From positions 1 through 64,000 of the forward strand of contig NZ_CP197417.1 of NCBI RefSeq assembly GCF_052161615.1: DNA of 64,000 bases, in the 5' to 3' direction. How positions within the stretch are numbered: the first letter of the stretch is position 1; each line of letters begins with the position of its first letter. Made by a program: the position numbers and the translations under genes. Shown here in pieces: positions 35,162 to 43,104 of the stretch. The notes beneath the pieces were generated by a model that worked only from the letters and a program-made list of their open reading frames with translations, did no database searches and was not told the DNA's origin. The DNA is from Aeoliella sp052161615. Its GTDB lineage: Bacteria; Planctomycetota; Planctomycetia; Pirellulales; Lacipirellulaceae.

Positions 35162-35914
35162 CACCCAGGGCGGCGCTTCGGCTCGTTCCTCGCCTCAGCT
35201 TGCCCTGGGCTGGCATGTTGGGGCCCCTTCGGGGCGGGGAACGGAATGAATTCCGTTGTACTAGTTGGGTTTCCAGTAGTTCTCGAGGGCTTGGTCAATG
35301 CTAGGTATCGCAAAATCATCGCCGGCTTCTTTGAGTGCATTCTTTTTCAACAGCAAGAACTCTCGCACCGCAAGCCGTTGATCTGTGTCGAGCAGGTTGA
35401 ACCTCGATTGCGCATCGTAAGGTTCAAAGAACAGGTCGAAAGTGATGTCATGCATCCCCGTCTCCTCGAGATCAGAGATCAAGTATGCCGGCAAGTGGAA
35501 TCGCATCCCCTCCGCGTCGAAGAAGGAGAGACTGCTGCTGCAACCGTTGAGGTCCACAAAGGATATCTTTGCCCAATCCAGTTTCTCATCCTTGGCGCGT
35601 AATGCCTGTTCCTCAGCTTCACTTGCGTAATCGTCGATTGCTTGGCCTTGAAACAATCCCACACCATTCCCAAGCACGACGCCTTGGAAGGCTTCGCGGA
35701 TGAGGTTGGCGACGCGGGTTTGTTCTTCGGTCATGGTTGTGTGCCATCCATTCTGCACCCAGGGCGGCGCTTCGGCTCGTTCCTCGCCTGCGCTTCCCCT
35801 GGGCTGACATGTTGGGGCCCCTTCGGGGCGTTCTCATATCGATCCTATTCTCATTCGCGAAGATTCGCGTTATTCGCGGGCAGCTTCTAAGTAACGGAAT
35901 AAATTCCGTTGTAC
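35162..35914. mobile_element. DUF6714 cassette between 75-nt direct repeats (family G) with family F palindromes
   Basis: 35162-35236 and 35756-35830 are direct copies of a 75-base sequence beginning CACCCAGGGCGGCGC and ending GGGGCCCCTTCGGGGCG, 71 of 75 identical. Each contains a CCCAGGGC...GCCCTGGG stem and a GCCCC-TTCG-GGGC hairpin. One gene lies between them. Family F palindromes follow at 35240-35261 (overlapping the gene's stop codon by one base) and 35892-35914. The block separates a sigma factor from a kinase. Movement as a unit is inferred; recombination between the direct repeats would remove the gene cleanly. Confidence 0.5.
35261..35734 (-). CDS. DUF6714-like protein
   Basis: 157 aa, acidic and soluble. 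The sequence (LIREAFQGVVLGNGVGLFQGQAIDDYAS, SFVDLNGCSSSLSFFDAEGMRFHLPAYLISDLE, LDTDQRLAVREFLLL) matches a family I recall as DUF6714, of unknown function. The frame continues to a GTG at 35758, but that lies inside the family G repeat, so the ATG at 35734 is preferred. More AT-rich than the kinase and sigma genes on either side, in keeping with insertion. Confidence 0.7.
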   Translation of the reverse strand: MTEEQTRVANLIREAFQGVVLGNGVGLFQGQAIDDYASEAEEQALRAKDEKLDWAKISFVDLNGCSSSLSFFDAEGMRFHLPAYLISDLEETGMHDITFDLFFEPYDAQSRFNLLDTDQRLAVREFLLLKKNALKEAGDDFAIPSIDQALENYWKPN

Positions 35915-35928
35915 GACTGAACTCCGTT

Positions 35929-36648
35929 CTACGAATTGGGTTTGCAGTATTGCCACAGGTCGAGGTCAATCAGTTCTTGTTCCACGGCGTCGGGGGTGGC
36001 GTCGGTTAGGGTGTTGGCAACTTCGTCAATAAGTAAGTCGCCAAAGCGCTCTCTCGCGCGGTGCAGGGTGACTCGGATCGCGCCGGCGTTGATGTCTTTC
36101 TTGAGCACACTGCTGACGATCTCGGCGAGTTCGGGCGAGCGGACGTCGGGGTGTTCGACGCGCATACGGAGCACGGTATGGTAGGGCTTGCCGGTGGTGA
36201 GTTCTTCGCGCTCCAGCGCTTGCCACACTCGCGCTAAGAGATCGGCTCGCCAGCTCTTGAGGAACTCGGCGTCGCTGGGGGCTTCGTAGGAGTTGGCCAC
36301 CTCGGGCGTGTCGTCCATCAACGGGCCGGCTTGCTTCTGTTGCTTTGCGCGGCGGCGCTGGTAGTCGACGATCAAGTGGTAGAGCGAGGTCTTCAGGAAG
36401 CTACGGAACCGGCCCTTGGTGGGGTCGGCTTGGCCGTAGTCGCCGCGGACGAACTTCAAGGCGAACTCCTGAAACACCTCGTCCGCCGCGTCGGGATCGC
36501 GGAGGGAGGCCAGGGCGTACCGGCGGACGGCCCCACCGTAGCGGTCGAGCATCTGCTGCTGAGCGGCAGAGAACTGTGTAGCATCCTGCCGGTGGGCCTG
36601 CTGGACCACGGACCACAGGGTATCGATGCGGCTGAGTCGGTCGTCCAT
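35929..36648 (-). CDS. ECF-type RNA polymerase sigma factor linked to a kinase
   Basis: 239 aa. The sigma region 2 core is RRYALASLRDPDAADEVFQEFALKFVRGD, followed by the conserved FRSFLKTSLYHLIVDYQRRR. Region 4 at about 150-220 contains LRMRVEHPDVRSPELAEIVSS and the recognition helix INAGAIRVTLHRARERFGDLL. This type, with a long region between 2 and 4, is found in planctomycetes next to Ser/Thr kinases (the ECF-STK groups), and here too a kinase gene lies downstream on the same strand. Phosphorylation control by that kinase is an inference. ATG 36648 begins the family sequence; the upstream Pro-rich extension is doubtful. Confidence 0.82.
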   Translation of the reverse strand: MDDRLSRIDTLWSVVQQAHRQDATQFSAAQQQMLDRYGGAVRRYALASLRDPDAADEVFQEFALKFVRGDYGQADPTKGRFRSFLKTSLYHLIVDYQRRRAKQQKQAGPLMDDTPEVANSYEAPSDAEFLKSWRADLLARVWQALEREELTTGKPYHTVLRMRVEHPDVRSPELAEIVSSVLKKDINAGAIRVTLHRARERFGDLLIDEVANTLTDATPDAVEQELIDLDLWQYCKPNS

Positions 36649-37024
36649 GGAGGTTGGGGCTGGGGGCTTGAGACTGGGGACTAGGGGCTGGAAAAGTCGA
36701 GCCGCCACCGTGAGGTGGCGAAGGATTCGGGTTTACCTGTGAGCCGGGTCGTCCTCGACCCCGGACGTGCGGGGGTTTGGGCAGGGGTGATTGAGTTGGC
36801 TAAGTTTCCGGGGCCGAGGACGGCCCGGCTCGCTGGAAAACTTTCGGCTTGATTGCGGCGTTTCGGGGCTCATTCTACTGTTCGTTGGGGTGTTTAGGAA
36901 AAAACTTTGCGGGCGGTGTAACAGCGGGGCAGGGGGGCGTAAGAGAGGGTGAAGACGAATCCAAACTAGCGAGGCCAGCCCAAAACGAGCCGGCCCGCTC
37001 CATACACCCGAAAGGAAATAAGTC
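36649..37024. repeat. Intergenic region with a 23-bp inverted repeat (family N)
   Basis: 376 bases between the divergent sigma and LysM-like genes, so both promoters lie here. 36742-36764 (begins AGCCGGGTCGTCCTCG) and 36808-36830 (ends CGGCCCGGCT) match inversely at 21 of 23 positions around a 43-base loop. AAAGGAA at about 37011-37017 is the probable ribosome binding site of the next gene. No other feature is seen. Confidence 0.6.
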
Positions 37025-37987
37025 ATGTCCCGCCAAGTACTTACCGCTGTTGCTGTCTTGATGGTTGTCGCCGCTTCGAACGCCGCTCTGGCTGGTGGTT
37101 GCGGAGGGGGAAAGAGCAGTGGCCACTACGGTGGCGTCAACGTCCACCACCGTTTCGTTGCCACCCACAGCCACTACCACAAGCCGGTTCACGTGGTGTC
37201 GCGTCCGGTGGTGGTCTCTCGGCCCGTGATCATCGAACGCCCTGTGATCGACAACTGCCATCACCCCAAGTTCTGCCTAGCGTACGTTTGCCCTGGCGAG
37301 ACCTTGCTTGATATCTGCGGCCGCGAGTATGGGAATCCTGCGTTCTTCAACCGGGTGGCCGAGTTCAATGGCCTGCCCGCTGGCTTGCCGCTGAGCCCAG
37401 GCCAGCCGATCAAGTTGCCGACCATCTACGATAGTGGTCGGATGATGGCGAGCGACTCGCCGGTTCCTCCGATGCCCTCGTTCAACCCCGGTGCGTTGAA
37501 CGGTGCCGGTCCCGGCCCGCAAGCTGGTTTCAATCCTGGCATGCCCCAAGGCCAGCCCCAGTTGCAAGTTCAGCAGGCTTCGCAGCAGACGCCGATGATG
37601 CAGGGCCCCATGAACCAGGGAATGATGCAGCAAGGCCAGATGCAGCAGCCTCCCATGAGCCAAGGCCCCGTCAATCAAGCTCCTCCGATGAATATGCGTG
37701 AGGCCCAGCGAGTGGTGCCGACCTTCACCGCTGGCAGCCAGTTGGTGCTCGATGGCCAGCAGTTCGGTGGAACTCCGGGCCGAGTGCTGATGGCGATGGG
37801 GCCGATGGAACTGCCGGTGGCCGTGGCGAACTGGACCCCGAGTGAAGTGGTGGTTCAGCTCCCCGAGCTTCCGCTGACCACCGTGACCAACGCCCGGCTG
37901 ATCGTGCTCGACGCCGACAACAAGCTGGTGACCCAGAGCGAACTGCAACTGGCCCCCAAGACGAGCCGCCTGGCGATGGGGAACTAA
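37025..37987 (+). CDS. Secreted LysM-like protein with Gln/Met/Pro-rich linker
   Basis: 320 aa. A signal peptide (cleavage after about ALAGG) is followed by a His-rich segment. A LysM-like domain lies at about residues 88-137 (YVCPGETLLDICGREYGNP, FNGLPAGLPLSPGQPIKLP), usually a cell-wall polymer binder. Then comes a low-complexity linker rich in Gln, Met, Pro and Gly (about 150-230). The C-terminal domain (VLDGQQFGGTPGRVLMAMG, WTPSEVVVQLPEL, NARLIVLDADNK) resembles an IPT/TIG immunoglobulin fold. The gene ends before a strong terminator at 38039, so it is monocistronic. Confidence 0.72.
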   Translation: MSRQVLTAVAVLMVVAASNAALAGGCGGGKSSGHYGGVNVHHRFVATHSHYHKPVHVVSRPVVVSRPVIIERPVIDNCHHPKFCLAYVCPGETLLDICGREYGNPAFFNRVAEFNGLPAGLPLSPGQPIKLPTIYDSGRMMASDSPVPPMPSFNPGALNGAGPGPQAGFNPGMPQGQPQLQVQQASQQTPMMQGPMNQGMMQQGQMQQPPMSQGPVNQAPPMNMREAQRVVPTFTAGSQLVLDGQQFGGTPGRVLMAMGPMELPVAVANWTPSEVVVQLPELPLTTVTNARLIVLDADNKLVTQSELQLAPKTSRLAMGN

Positions 37988-38038
37988 GTACTAATCGCAG
38001 TACCAATCTTGAAAGTGAGCATCATCACTTCCTTCGCA

Positions 38039-38078
38039 CCCCGCCCGAGCCAATTGGCTCGGGCGGGGTTGTTTTGTT
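38039..38078 (+). terminator. Rho-independent terminator of the LysM-like gene
   Basis: Perfect 13-bp stem CCCCGCCCGAGCC with loop AATT and the inverse arm ending at 38068, followed immediately by TTGTTTTGTT. It begins about 50 bases after the stop codon at 37987. It is the clearest intrinsic terminator in the window. Confidence 0.9.
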
Positions 38079-38268
38079 GGTGCGCGATTTCAGAGGCGAA
38101 TTGCTGGCGACGCGGTCTCGTCCGGCAGTTAACGGAAGTACGATGAAGGCTTTCCGGAACTACCCGCCCCCGCGACGATTTCGGTCGTTGTATCATGGGA
38201 GTTCCAACCCTTGGCCCCAGTCGCAGTCGTTGGCCAGTCGCATCCTTCCGAGCTTTGAGGAGTTCATC

Positions 38269-40389
38269 ATGCGTGCTTGTGTTCGTAGTTTCTTACTCAT
38301 GATGGGAACCTTGGTGCTTGGCGGCTCCATGTCGGTGGCCGCCGATGTGGTGACGCTGCCCTCGCTGCTGGAGGAAATGACCAGCCGCGAGACGCTGGCC
38401 CGCTTCCCCCAGCCGGCTTACACGTGTGCCCAGGCGTCGAGCTACGACCGCGACTCGGTCGATCCGGCGGACCACGACAAGTGGATGGCCAACGGCGACC
38501 GTAGCCAGTGGGTTCGCATCGACGACGTGGAGATCGATGGCAAGAAGCAAAAAGAGTACGTGATGATGGACCAGGAGGGCCCCGGTGCTCTCGTCCGCTT
38601 CTGGGCAACGTGGCACGGGCCGCGGGTGGATGGCAAGGTGCAGAAGTTCTCGAACGGCACACTGCGGGTGTATCTCGATGGCAGCGACAAGCCCGCCATC
38701 GAAGGGCCGATCGAAGAGGTGATCTCCAAGGGCCTGCTGTGCGAAGGTCCGCTGTCGCAGAGCGTGTCGCCGTTGACCCCTTACGCCAACCGCGGGCACA
38801 ACCTGTACTTCCCGATTCCGTACGCCAAGAGCTGCAAGGTGACTTACACGACCGATGTCCCCATCGATCGCGGCGCTCGCACGGGCGAGGCGCTGTACTA
38901 CCAAATCAACTACCGCACTTACGAGCCCGGCACCCAGGTCGAGACCTTCTCGATGGACAACCTGGCCAAGGCGGAAGAGGCGGTTGCCAAGGCGCAAGAG
39001 AAGCTGCTGGGCTACGCGGTGGTCGAGGGCAATTCAAGGAGCGTCACGAACTACATGGGGCAACTCGCCGCCGGTGACTCGGCCACGCTGGAGATGGAAG
39101 GCTCGCAGGCGATTCGTCAGATCTCGCTGAAGCTCGACGCCGAAAACCAGAACCAGGCGCTTCGTTCGACCATCCTGAAGATCGAGTTCGACGGCGAGCA
39201 GACCGTGTGGGTGCCAGTGGGTGAGTTCTTCGGCATTGGCTACCAGCCCGCCGAGCATAAGACGTTCTACACCGAGACCAAGGCCGACGGCTCGCTGGCC
39301 GTGAACTGGGTGATGCCGTTTGCGAAGTCGGCGAAGCTAACGCTCGAGAACCTGGGCGACCAGACCGTGAACATCGCCGATTGGTCGGTGACCGCCACGC
39401 CGTGGAAGTGGGACGATCGCTCGCTGCACTTCCACACCACGTGGCACGAGCTGCGGCACGTCGACACCTGGGTCGACGCCAAGAAGCCCGGCGCCGGTGC
39501 GTACGATGTCAACTACGTGACGGTGAACGGCAAGGGCGTTTACGCCGGCGACACGCTGACCATCTTCAACGGTGCCGCCCGTTGGTGGGGCGAGGGGGAC
39601 GAGAAGATTTACGTCGATGGCGAGAAGTTTCCCTCGCACTTCGGCACCGGCACCGAGGACTACTACGGCTACGCGTGGTGCCGTCCCGAAAACTTCACCG
39701 CTCCGATGCACGCACAGCCAACGGGTGATGGCAACCTAGTAGGCGGCTTCGCGGTGAATAGCCGTTATCGCGCGCTCGACGCCATTCCGTTTGAGAAGTC
39801 GCTGAAGTTCGACATGGAGCTGTGGCACTGGGCCGACACCAAGGTGAACTTCGCGCCGACCACGTTCTTCTACGCCCGCCCCGGAGCCACGACCAACAGC
39901 CGGCCTCTACCCGACGCGGCGACGCAGCCCGTCACGATGACACGTGGCGAGATCGGCACCGTGTTCGCCGTCGAGGGGGCAATCGAAGCCGAGACGCTCA
40001 AGGTCGCCAGCGTCAGTGGTGGCAATGCGGCTCCGCAAGTGCATGGCGATTGGGGCTGGAGCAACGACTCGCAAGTGTGGTGGCAAGGTGCCAAGGAAGG
40101 GGACGAACTGGTGATCGAGTTCCCCGTAAAGAAAGCCGGCCGCTACGCCGTGGATGCCGCCCTCACCAGCGCGCCCGACTACGCCAAGGTCGACATCCTG
40201 GTAAACGACCAGAAGGCCGCGAGCGTCGATGGCTACGCCGAGGACGTGAAGTCGAGCGTCACCAAGCTGGGCGAGTTCGACCTTGCCGAAGGGACCAACC
40301 GCCTGACGGTCCGCATGACGGGATACAACCCGAAGGCGCAGAAGCGTGGCATGTTCGGGCTGGATTATTTGAAGCTCGAAGCGAAGTAA
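38269..40389 (+). CDS. Secreted DUF2961 / GH172-family glycoside hydrolase with C-terminal jelly-roll domain
   Basis: 706 aa. A signal peptide ends near SVAAD. The DUF2961 domain covers about residues 50-480: SYDRDSVDPADHDKWMANGD, MDQEGPGALVRFWATW, and HFGTGTEDYYGYAWCRPENF late in the domain. DUF2961 proteins founded family GH172 (fructan dianhydride and alpha-D-arabinofuranoside enzymes). The last 110 residues (GRYAVDAALTSAPDYAKVDILVND, GTNRLTVRMTGY, FGLDYLKLEAK) form a carbohydrate-binding-like beta sandwich. Start 38269 has GAGGAG 6 bases upstream and begins the signal peptide; the longer frame is rejected. No other glycan genes are adjacent. Substrate is not known. Confidence 0.85.
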   Translation: MRACVRSFLLMMGTLVLGGSMSVAADVVTLPSLLEEMTSRETLARFPQPAYTCAQASSYDRDSVDPADHDKWMANGDRSQWVRIDDVEIDGKKQKEYVMMDQEGPGALVRFWATWHGPRVDGKVQKFSNGTLRVYLDGSDKPAIEGPIEEVISKGLLCEGPLSQSVSPLTPYANRGHNLYFPIPYAKSCKVTYTTDVPIDRGARTGEALYYQINYRTYEPGTQVETFSMDNLAKAEEAVAKAQEKLLGYAVVEGNSRSVTNYMGQLAAGDSATLEMEGSQAIRQISLKLDAENQNQALRSTILKIEFDGEQTVWVPVGEFFGIGYQPAEHKTFYTETKADGSLAVNWVMPFAKSAKLTLENLGDQTVNIADWSVTATPWKWDDRSLHFHTTWHELRHVDTWVDAKKPGAGAYDVNYVTVNGKGVYAGDTLTIFNGAARWWGEGDEKIYVDGEKFPSHFGTGTEDYYGYAWCRPENFTAPMHAQPTGDGNLVGGFAVNSRYRALDAIPFEKSLKFDMELWHWADTKVNFAPTTFFYARPGATTNSRPLPDAATQPVTMTRGEIGTVFAVEGAIEAETLKVASVSGGNAAPQVHGDWGWSNDSQVWWQGAKEGDELVIEFPVKKAGRYAVDAALTSAPDYAKVDILVNDQKAASVDGYAEDVKSSVTKLGEFDLAEGTNRLTVRMTGYNPKAQKRGMFGLDYLKLEAK

Positions 40390-40402
40390 TAAGCCGCGGC
40401 CA

Positions 40403-41500
40403 CTAAATGAACGTGCTGAGCAGATCAATTGCCGCGGTGACGCTGGCAAGCGAAGCGGTTTCGCTCGCCGTGTGGTAACCGGTGGTGGGGATTTGCAGCG
40501 TGGTGCCGCTGATCGCCCCGCCGGTGGCCGCGCTGAGTCGTCCGAGTTCGGTGCGGCCGAGCGTCCCTTGCTTCTCGCGCGTGGCATTGAGTGCTTCGAC
40601 CCAGGCGTCTTTGTGTATGTAACTGATCCCGAGGTCGTCGCAGCGCCCTTCGAGCTCGCGGGTGATTCCCTCGGCGAACAGGGCGCTCGCGTCCTTGCGC
40701 CGCAGCACCAGTTGCTGCGCCTCGGCTGCCTGCCGTGTGGGGAACGGACTGGTGTCGAGCACCATCAGCCGCTCGGTGCGGAGATTGTGCCTTTGGAACC
40801 ACGCCAGCGCGTACCGCCAGCTTCGCCCCGCTTCTTCCTGCGCGGTGAAGAGGGCGGTTCCCTGGAAGCCGCAGCGAAACAAGTGAATGAGAATCGCGCA
40901 GCTCAGCACGTTGTCGAGCTGCGCCGAGATCGCCCCGTCCGCGACCATTAATCGATCGAGGAACGACACCGGGGTACCGGGCTGAAGAAACTCCAGCCCA
41001 TCGAGCTCGAAGATCAAGTTCCGCCGCGCGGGGCAGACGTACGACTTGGTGATGCGACCTTGGCCCAGGTACGTCCCCGCGTACGGCAAGTGCGCCTGCA
41101 CCCGCTGACCGGCGAAGCGATCGCCGATGGTGCACATCATTTGCTCGGACACCGAGTCGCCAGTCAGGTCGCTCTGGTTGCTGGAGATGAACGCCGCGTA
41201 CTGAAACTCGTTGGGCCCCGTGCACAAGAGCCCGTGCCGATCGATGTGAGCCGACAAAATGACGTCGTGCGGGCGGCCCCCCTCGGCCACCAGGATCCCC
41301 TGGTAATACCGCACCCGCGCGCCGACCTCTTCCAGCTCCCGCCGCAGTACCCGAAAAAACGAGTCCTCCGCCCCCACGACGCTGGGCTCGCGAATCAAGT
41401 TCTGCAGCACGTCCAAAAACGGAGCGATGTCCGACCGAATCCTCCCATCGCCGCTGAATTCTTTATCAATCGGACTCACAGAGTCGGCAAAACTGCTCAT
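40403..41500 (-). CDS. M42-family metallopeptidase (glutamyl/deblocking aminopeptidase-like)
   Basis: 365 aa dizinc peptidase. Putative metal and catalytic residues are: HIDRHG (first zinc His), DNVLSCA (bridging Asp), TAQEEAG (catalytic Glu and zinc Glu), VLDTSPF (Asp), and GYHTASETAS near the C-terminus (second zinc His). All M42 positions appear intact. The family forms large tetrahedral complexes that trim peptides in the cytoplasm. The frame runs on upstream to 41791 through family B repeats, so the ATG at 41500 is chosen. It converges on the GH172 gene. Confidence 0.83.
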   Translation of the reverse strand: MSSFADSVSPIDKEFSGDGRIRSDIAPFLDVLQNLIREPSVVGAEDSFFRVLRRELEEVGARVRYYQGILVAEGGRPHDVILSAHIDRHGLLCTGPNEFQYAAFISSNQSDLTGDSVSEQMMCTIGDRFAGQRVQAHLPYAGTYLGQGRITKSYVCPARRNLIFELDGLEFLQPGTPVSFLDRLMVADGAISAQLDNVLSCAILIHLFRCGFQGTALFTAQEEAGRSWRYALAWFQRHNLRTERLMVLDTSPFPTRQAAEAQQLVLRRKDASALFAEGITRELEGRCDDLGISYIHKDAWVEALNATREKQGTLGRTELGRLSAATGGAISGTTLQIPTTGYHTASETASLASVTAAIDLLSTFI

Positions 41501-41576
41501 GGATTGTGCAAACCGGGTGCGAAGCGGGGCGCCGGCGCAGTAGGAGCAAATGGTGGGCCGGAGGAGGCACCGGCTA

Positions 41577-41665
41577 AGCCGCGGAGTGGCGACAGCGCAT
41601 AGCCAGGGGCGCGAGCCCCTGGACCCGATGCCCCAATTACCACCAGCCGCGGAGCGGCGACAGCG
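41577..41665. repeat. Two family B REP-like repeats in direct orientation
   Basis: 41577-41622 is a full 46-base unit: first hairpin GCCGC-GGA-GTGGC (one G-T pair), second hairpin CCAGGGGC-GCGA-GCCCCTGG. 41645-41665 is a half unit with GCCGC-GGA-GCGGC. They lie between the divergent M42 peptidase and hypothetical genes. The same family is at 28482-28744 and at both sides of the Y1 transposase at 42404. Confidence 0.85.
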
Positions 41666-41829
41666 CGTTTCCAAGCGCGTCACGGCGTGCAGATTTCGGA
41701 TTGATTGCTGACCGATAGCGCGGCGGCTAAACTGGGTCGGTGATTGGCAACGAGTTCTCGCCCAGCCTGCGAAGAGCACCTCCTTCCCCACGGTTTGTGT
41801 CGACTGAACAATTCATCCACCAAAATCGC

Positions 41830-42318
41830 ATGACTGAGCACGATCCATTCAACGAGCCAGAAACAGCGCATCCCCGCGCTCGCCAATTGATGCGTGAACC
41901 GATGTTTTGGGATTGTGTAGATGAAGGTGCGCCCTTCGGTAGCGACGAGGGCAGCGATGCCTATTACGAATGGCGCCGATGGCGAGCCGAGAATCCAGAC
42001 GCACCTCTCATTGATTGCTTCGAATGGATTCTGGATGGGAATCTCAATTGCTACAATGACGCTTTGGCATCCGATGCTCAAGTCGCCATCGATTTGGAGA
42101 ATCCTGACGATGCATTGCTGAGTGAGCACTTCGACATGTTCACATTGGATGCAACAATCATCGCAACGGGACTTGGACAATTATTAGATGAAGGAACAAT
42201 CGATCTAGAAGCGAAGCCCATCATTCATGTCGCGATAAAACGTCAACGTTATCCTAAGGCAGGATTCTTCGATGCAGCTACGCTGGATGCTATCGCCCGC
42301 GTGGTGGACGAGGCATAG
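41830..42318 (+). CDS. Hypothetical acidic protein
   Basis: 162 aa, strongly acidic, no signal peptide or membrane segment. No family recognised. Visible features are an N-terminal FGSDEGSDAYYEWRRWR segment, a helical middle part and a C-terminal IIHVAIKRQRYPKAGFFDAATLDAI. Noticeably AT-richer than the M42 and cyclase-repeat genes, suggesting recent acquisition. It sits between two sets of family B repeats (41577-41665 and 42380-43029), so it may have travelled with them. The frame starts earlier at 41740, but the ATG at 41830 avoids the region next to the repeats. Confidence 0.6.
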   Translation: MTEHDPFNEPETAHPRARQLMREPMFWDCVDEGAPFGSDEGSDAYYEWRRWRAENPDAPLIDCFEWILDGNLNCYNDALASDAQVAIDLENPDDALLSEHFDMFTLDATIIATGLGQLLDEGTIDLEAKPIIHVAIKRQRYPKAGFFDAATLDAIARVVDEA

Positions 42319-42379
42319 CACCATCCAACATGGCACGATTAGATCACGCACGCGAGCCATAAGGGTACCCCGTCCCCCA

Positions 42380-43029
42380 AGCCGCGGAGCGGCGGCAGCG
42401 AGCCTACCCAACGAGTTCCTGCTCGAACACAAATTTCGGATCGTACGCGATCTGATGCCGATCGAGGAGCTCGATGAACTCCTCTCGGAAATTCCGTTGG
42501 CGGTGGTGCTCTTGCTGGTTCTGGATGTAACCGCCGACAACATCGCGCTGCGAGACGCTCACGCTAAACGCCGCGTAACCGGGTTGCCATTGGAACTTCC
42601 CTCGATGGTCGTCGCGCTCGTTCACCCATTTGGAGGAGTTAGCCTTGATGAGGCGAATCGCATCCGAAACGGCGATGGTCGGAGGAATGCCCATCAGAAG
42701 GTGGAGGTGATCGGGCATGCCACCGACTTCGCGGAGGCAGCCGCTTTCGGCGCGGATGATTCCGCCGAGGTATTGGTAGAGTTCCTCGCGGAACGTCTCG
42801 TGAATGAGTGGTTTGCGGTACTTCGTGCTGAAGACGACGTGGTAGTCCAGCGAGGTGAAGGTGCTGGCCATTGCGATTGCCCCGGGCCGATGAGTGTACG
42901 TGATAAGGTGTTTAGTTTAGCAGAAACCCGGGGTAAGCTTCGCTGTCGCCGCTCCGCGGCTTGTGGTGGGGTTGGGGCGTGATCCTGGGGCTTGCGCCCC
43001 AGGCTATGCGCTGTCGCCGCTCCGCGGCT
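42380..43029. mobile_element. Y1 transposase unit bracketed by inverted family B repeats
   Basis: A half unit at 42380-42400 (GCCGC-GGA-GCGGC plus GGCAGCG) ends 3 bases from the transposase stop codon. Its inverse is at 42941-42961, about 70 bases upstream of the start codon, followed by a full inverted 46-base unit at 42984-43029. In that unit the second hairpin is CCTGGGGC-TTGC-GCCCCAGG. The gene is thus enclosed by the repeat family that recurs without a gene at 28.5 and 41.6 kb. This is the layout of a REP element with its dedicated transposase. Confidence 0.75.
42404..42871 (-). CDS. tnpA: IS200/IS605-type Y1 (HUH) transposase
   Basis: 155 aa single-strand transposase of the Y1 type. 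DYHVVFSTKYRKPLI opens the domain, and GGMPDHLHLLMGIPP holds the HUH metal motif (H-L-H). The catalytic tyrosine lies in VVGGYIQNQQEHHR, the usual Y-I-x-N-Q-x-x-H-H context. Length matches IS200 TnpA. No tnpB is present. It appears intact, but no left-end/right-end IS200 structures are recognised. The flanking family B palindromes suggest it acts on those repeats. The frame continues about 7 residues past FEQE with no truncation visible. Confidence 0.88.
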   Translation of the reverse strand: MASTFTSLDYHVVFSTKYRKPLIHETFREELYQYLGGIIRAESGCLREVGGMPDHLHLLMGIPPTIAVSDAIRLIKANSSKWVNERDDHRGKFQWQPGYAAFSVSVSQRDVVGGYIQNQQEHHRQRNFREEFIELLDRHQIAYDPKFVFEQELVG

Positions 43030-43104
43030 GAGGAAGGGCAGCAGTTCAAGTGCGAATCTCGCCCCTTCGCGGCTTCGCCGGCGCGTTGGTTCCGACCGCA
43101 CCCT

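Noticed and set aside
41501..41791. N-terminal extension of the M42 peptidase frame
   Set aside because: It reads through two family B repeats and has no peptidase homology.
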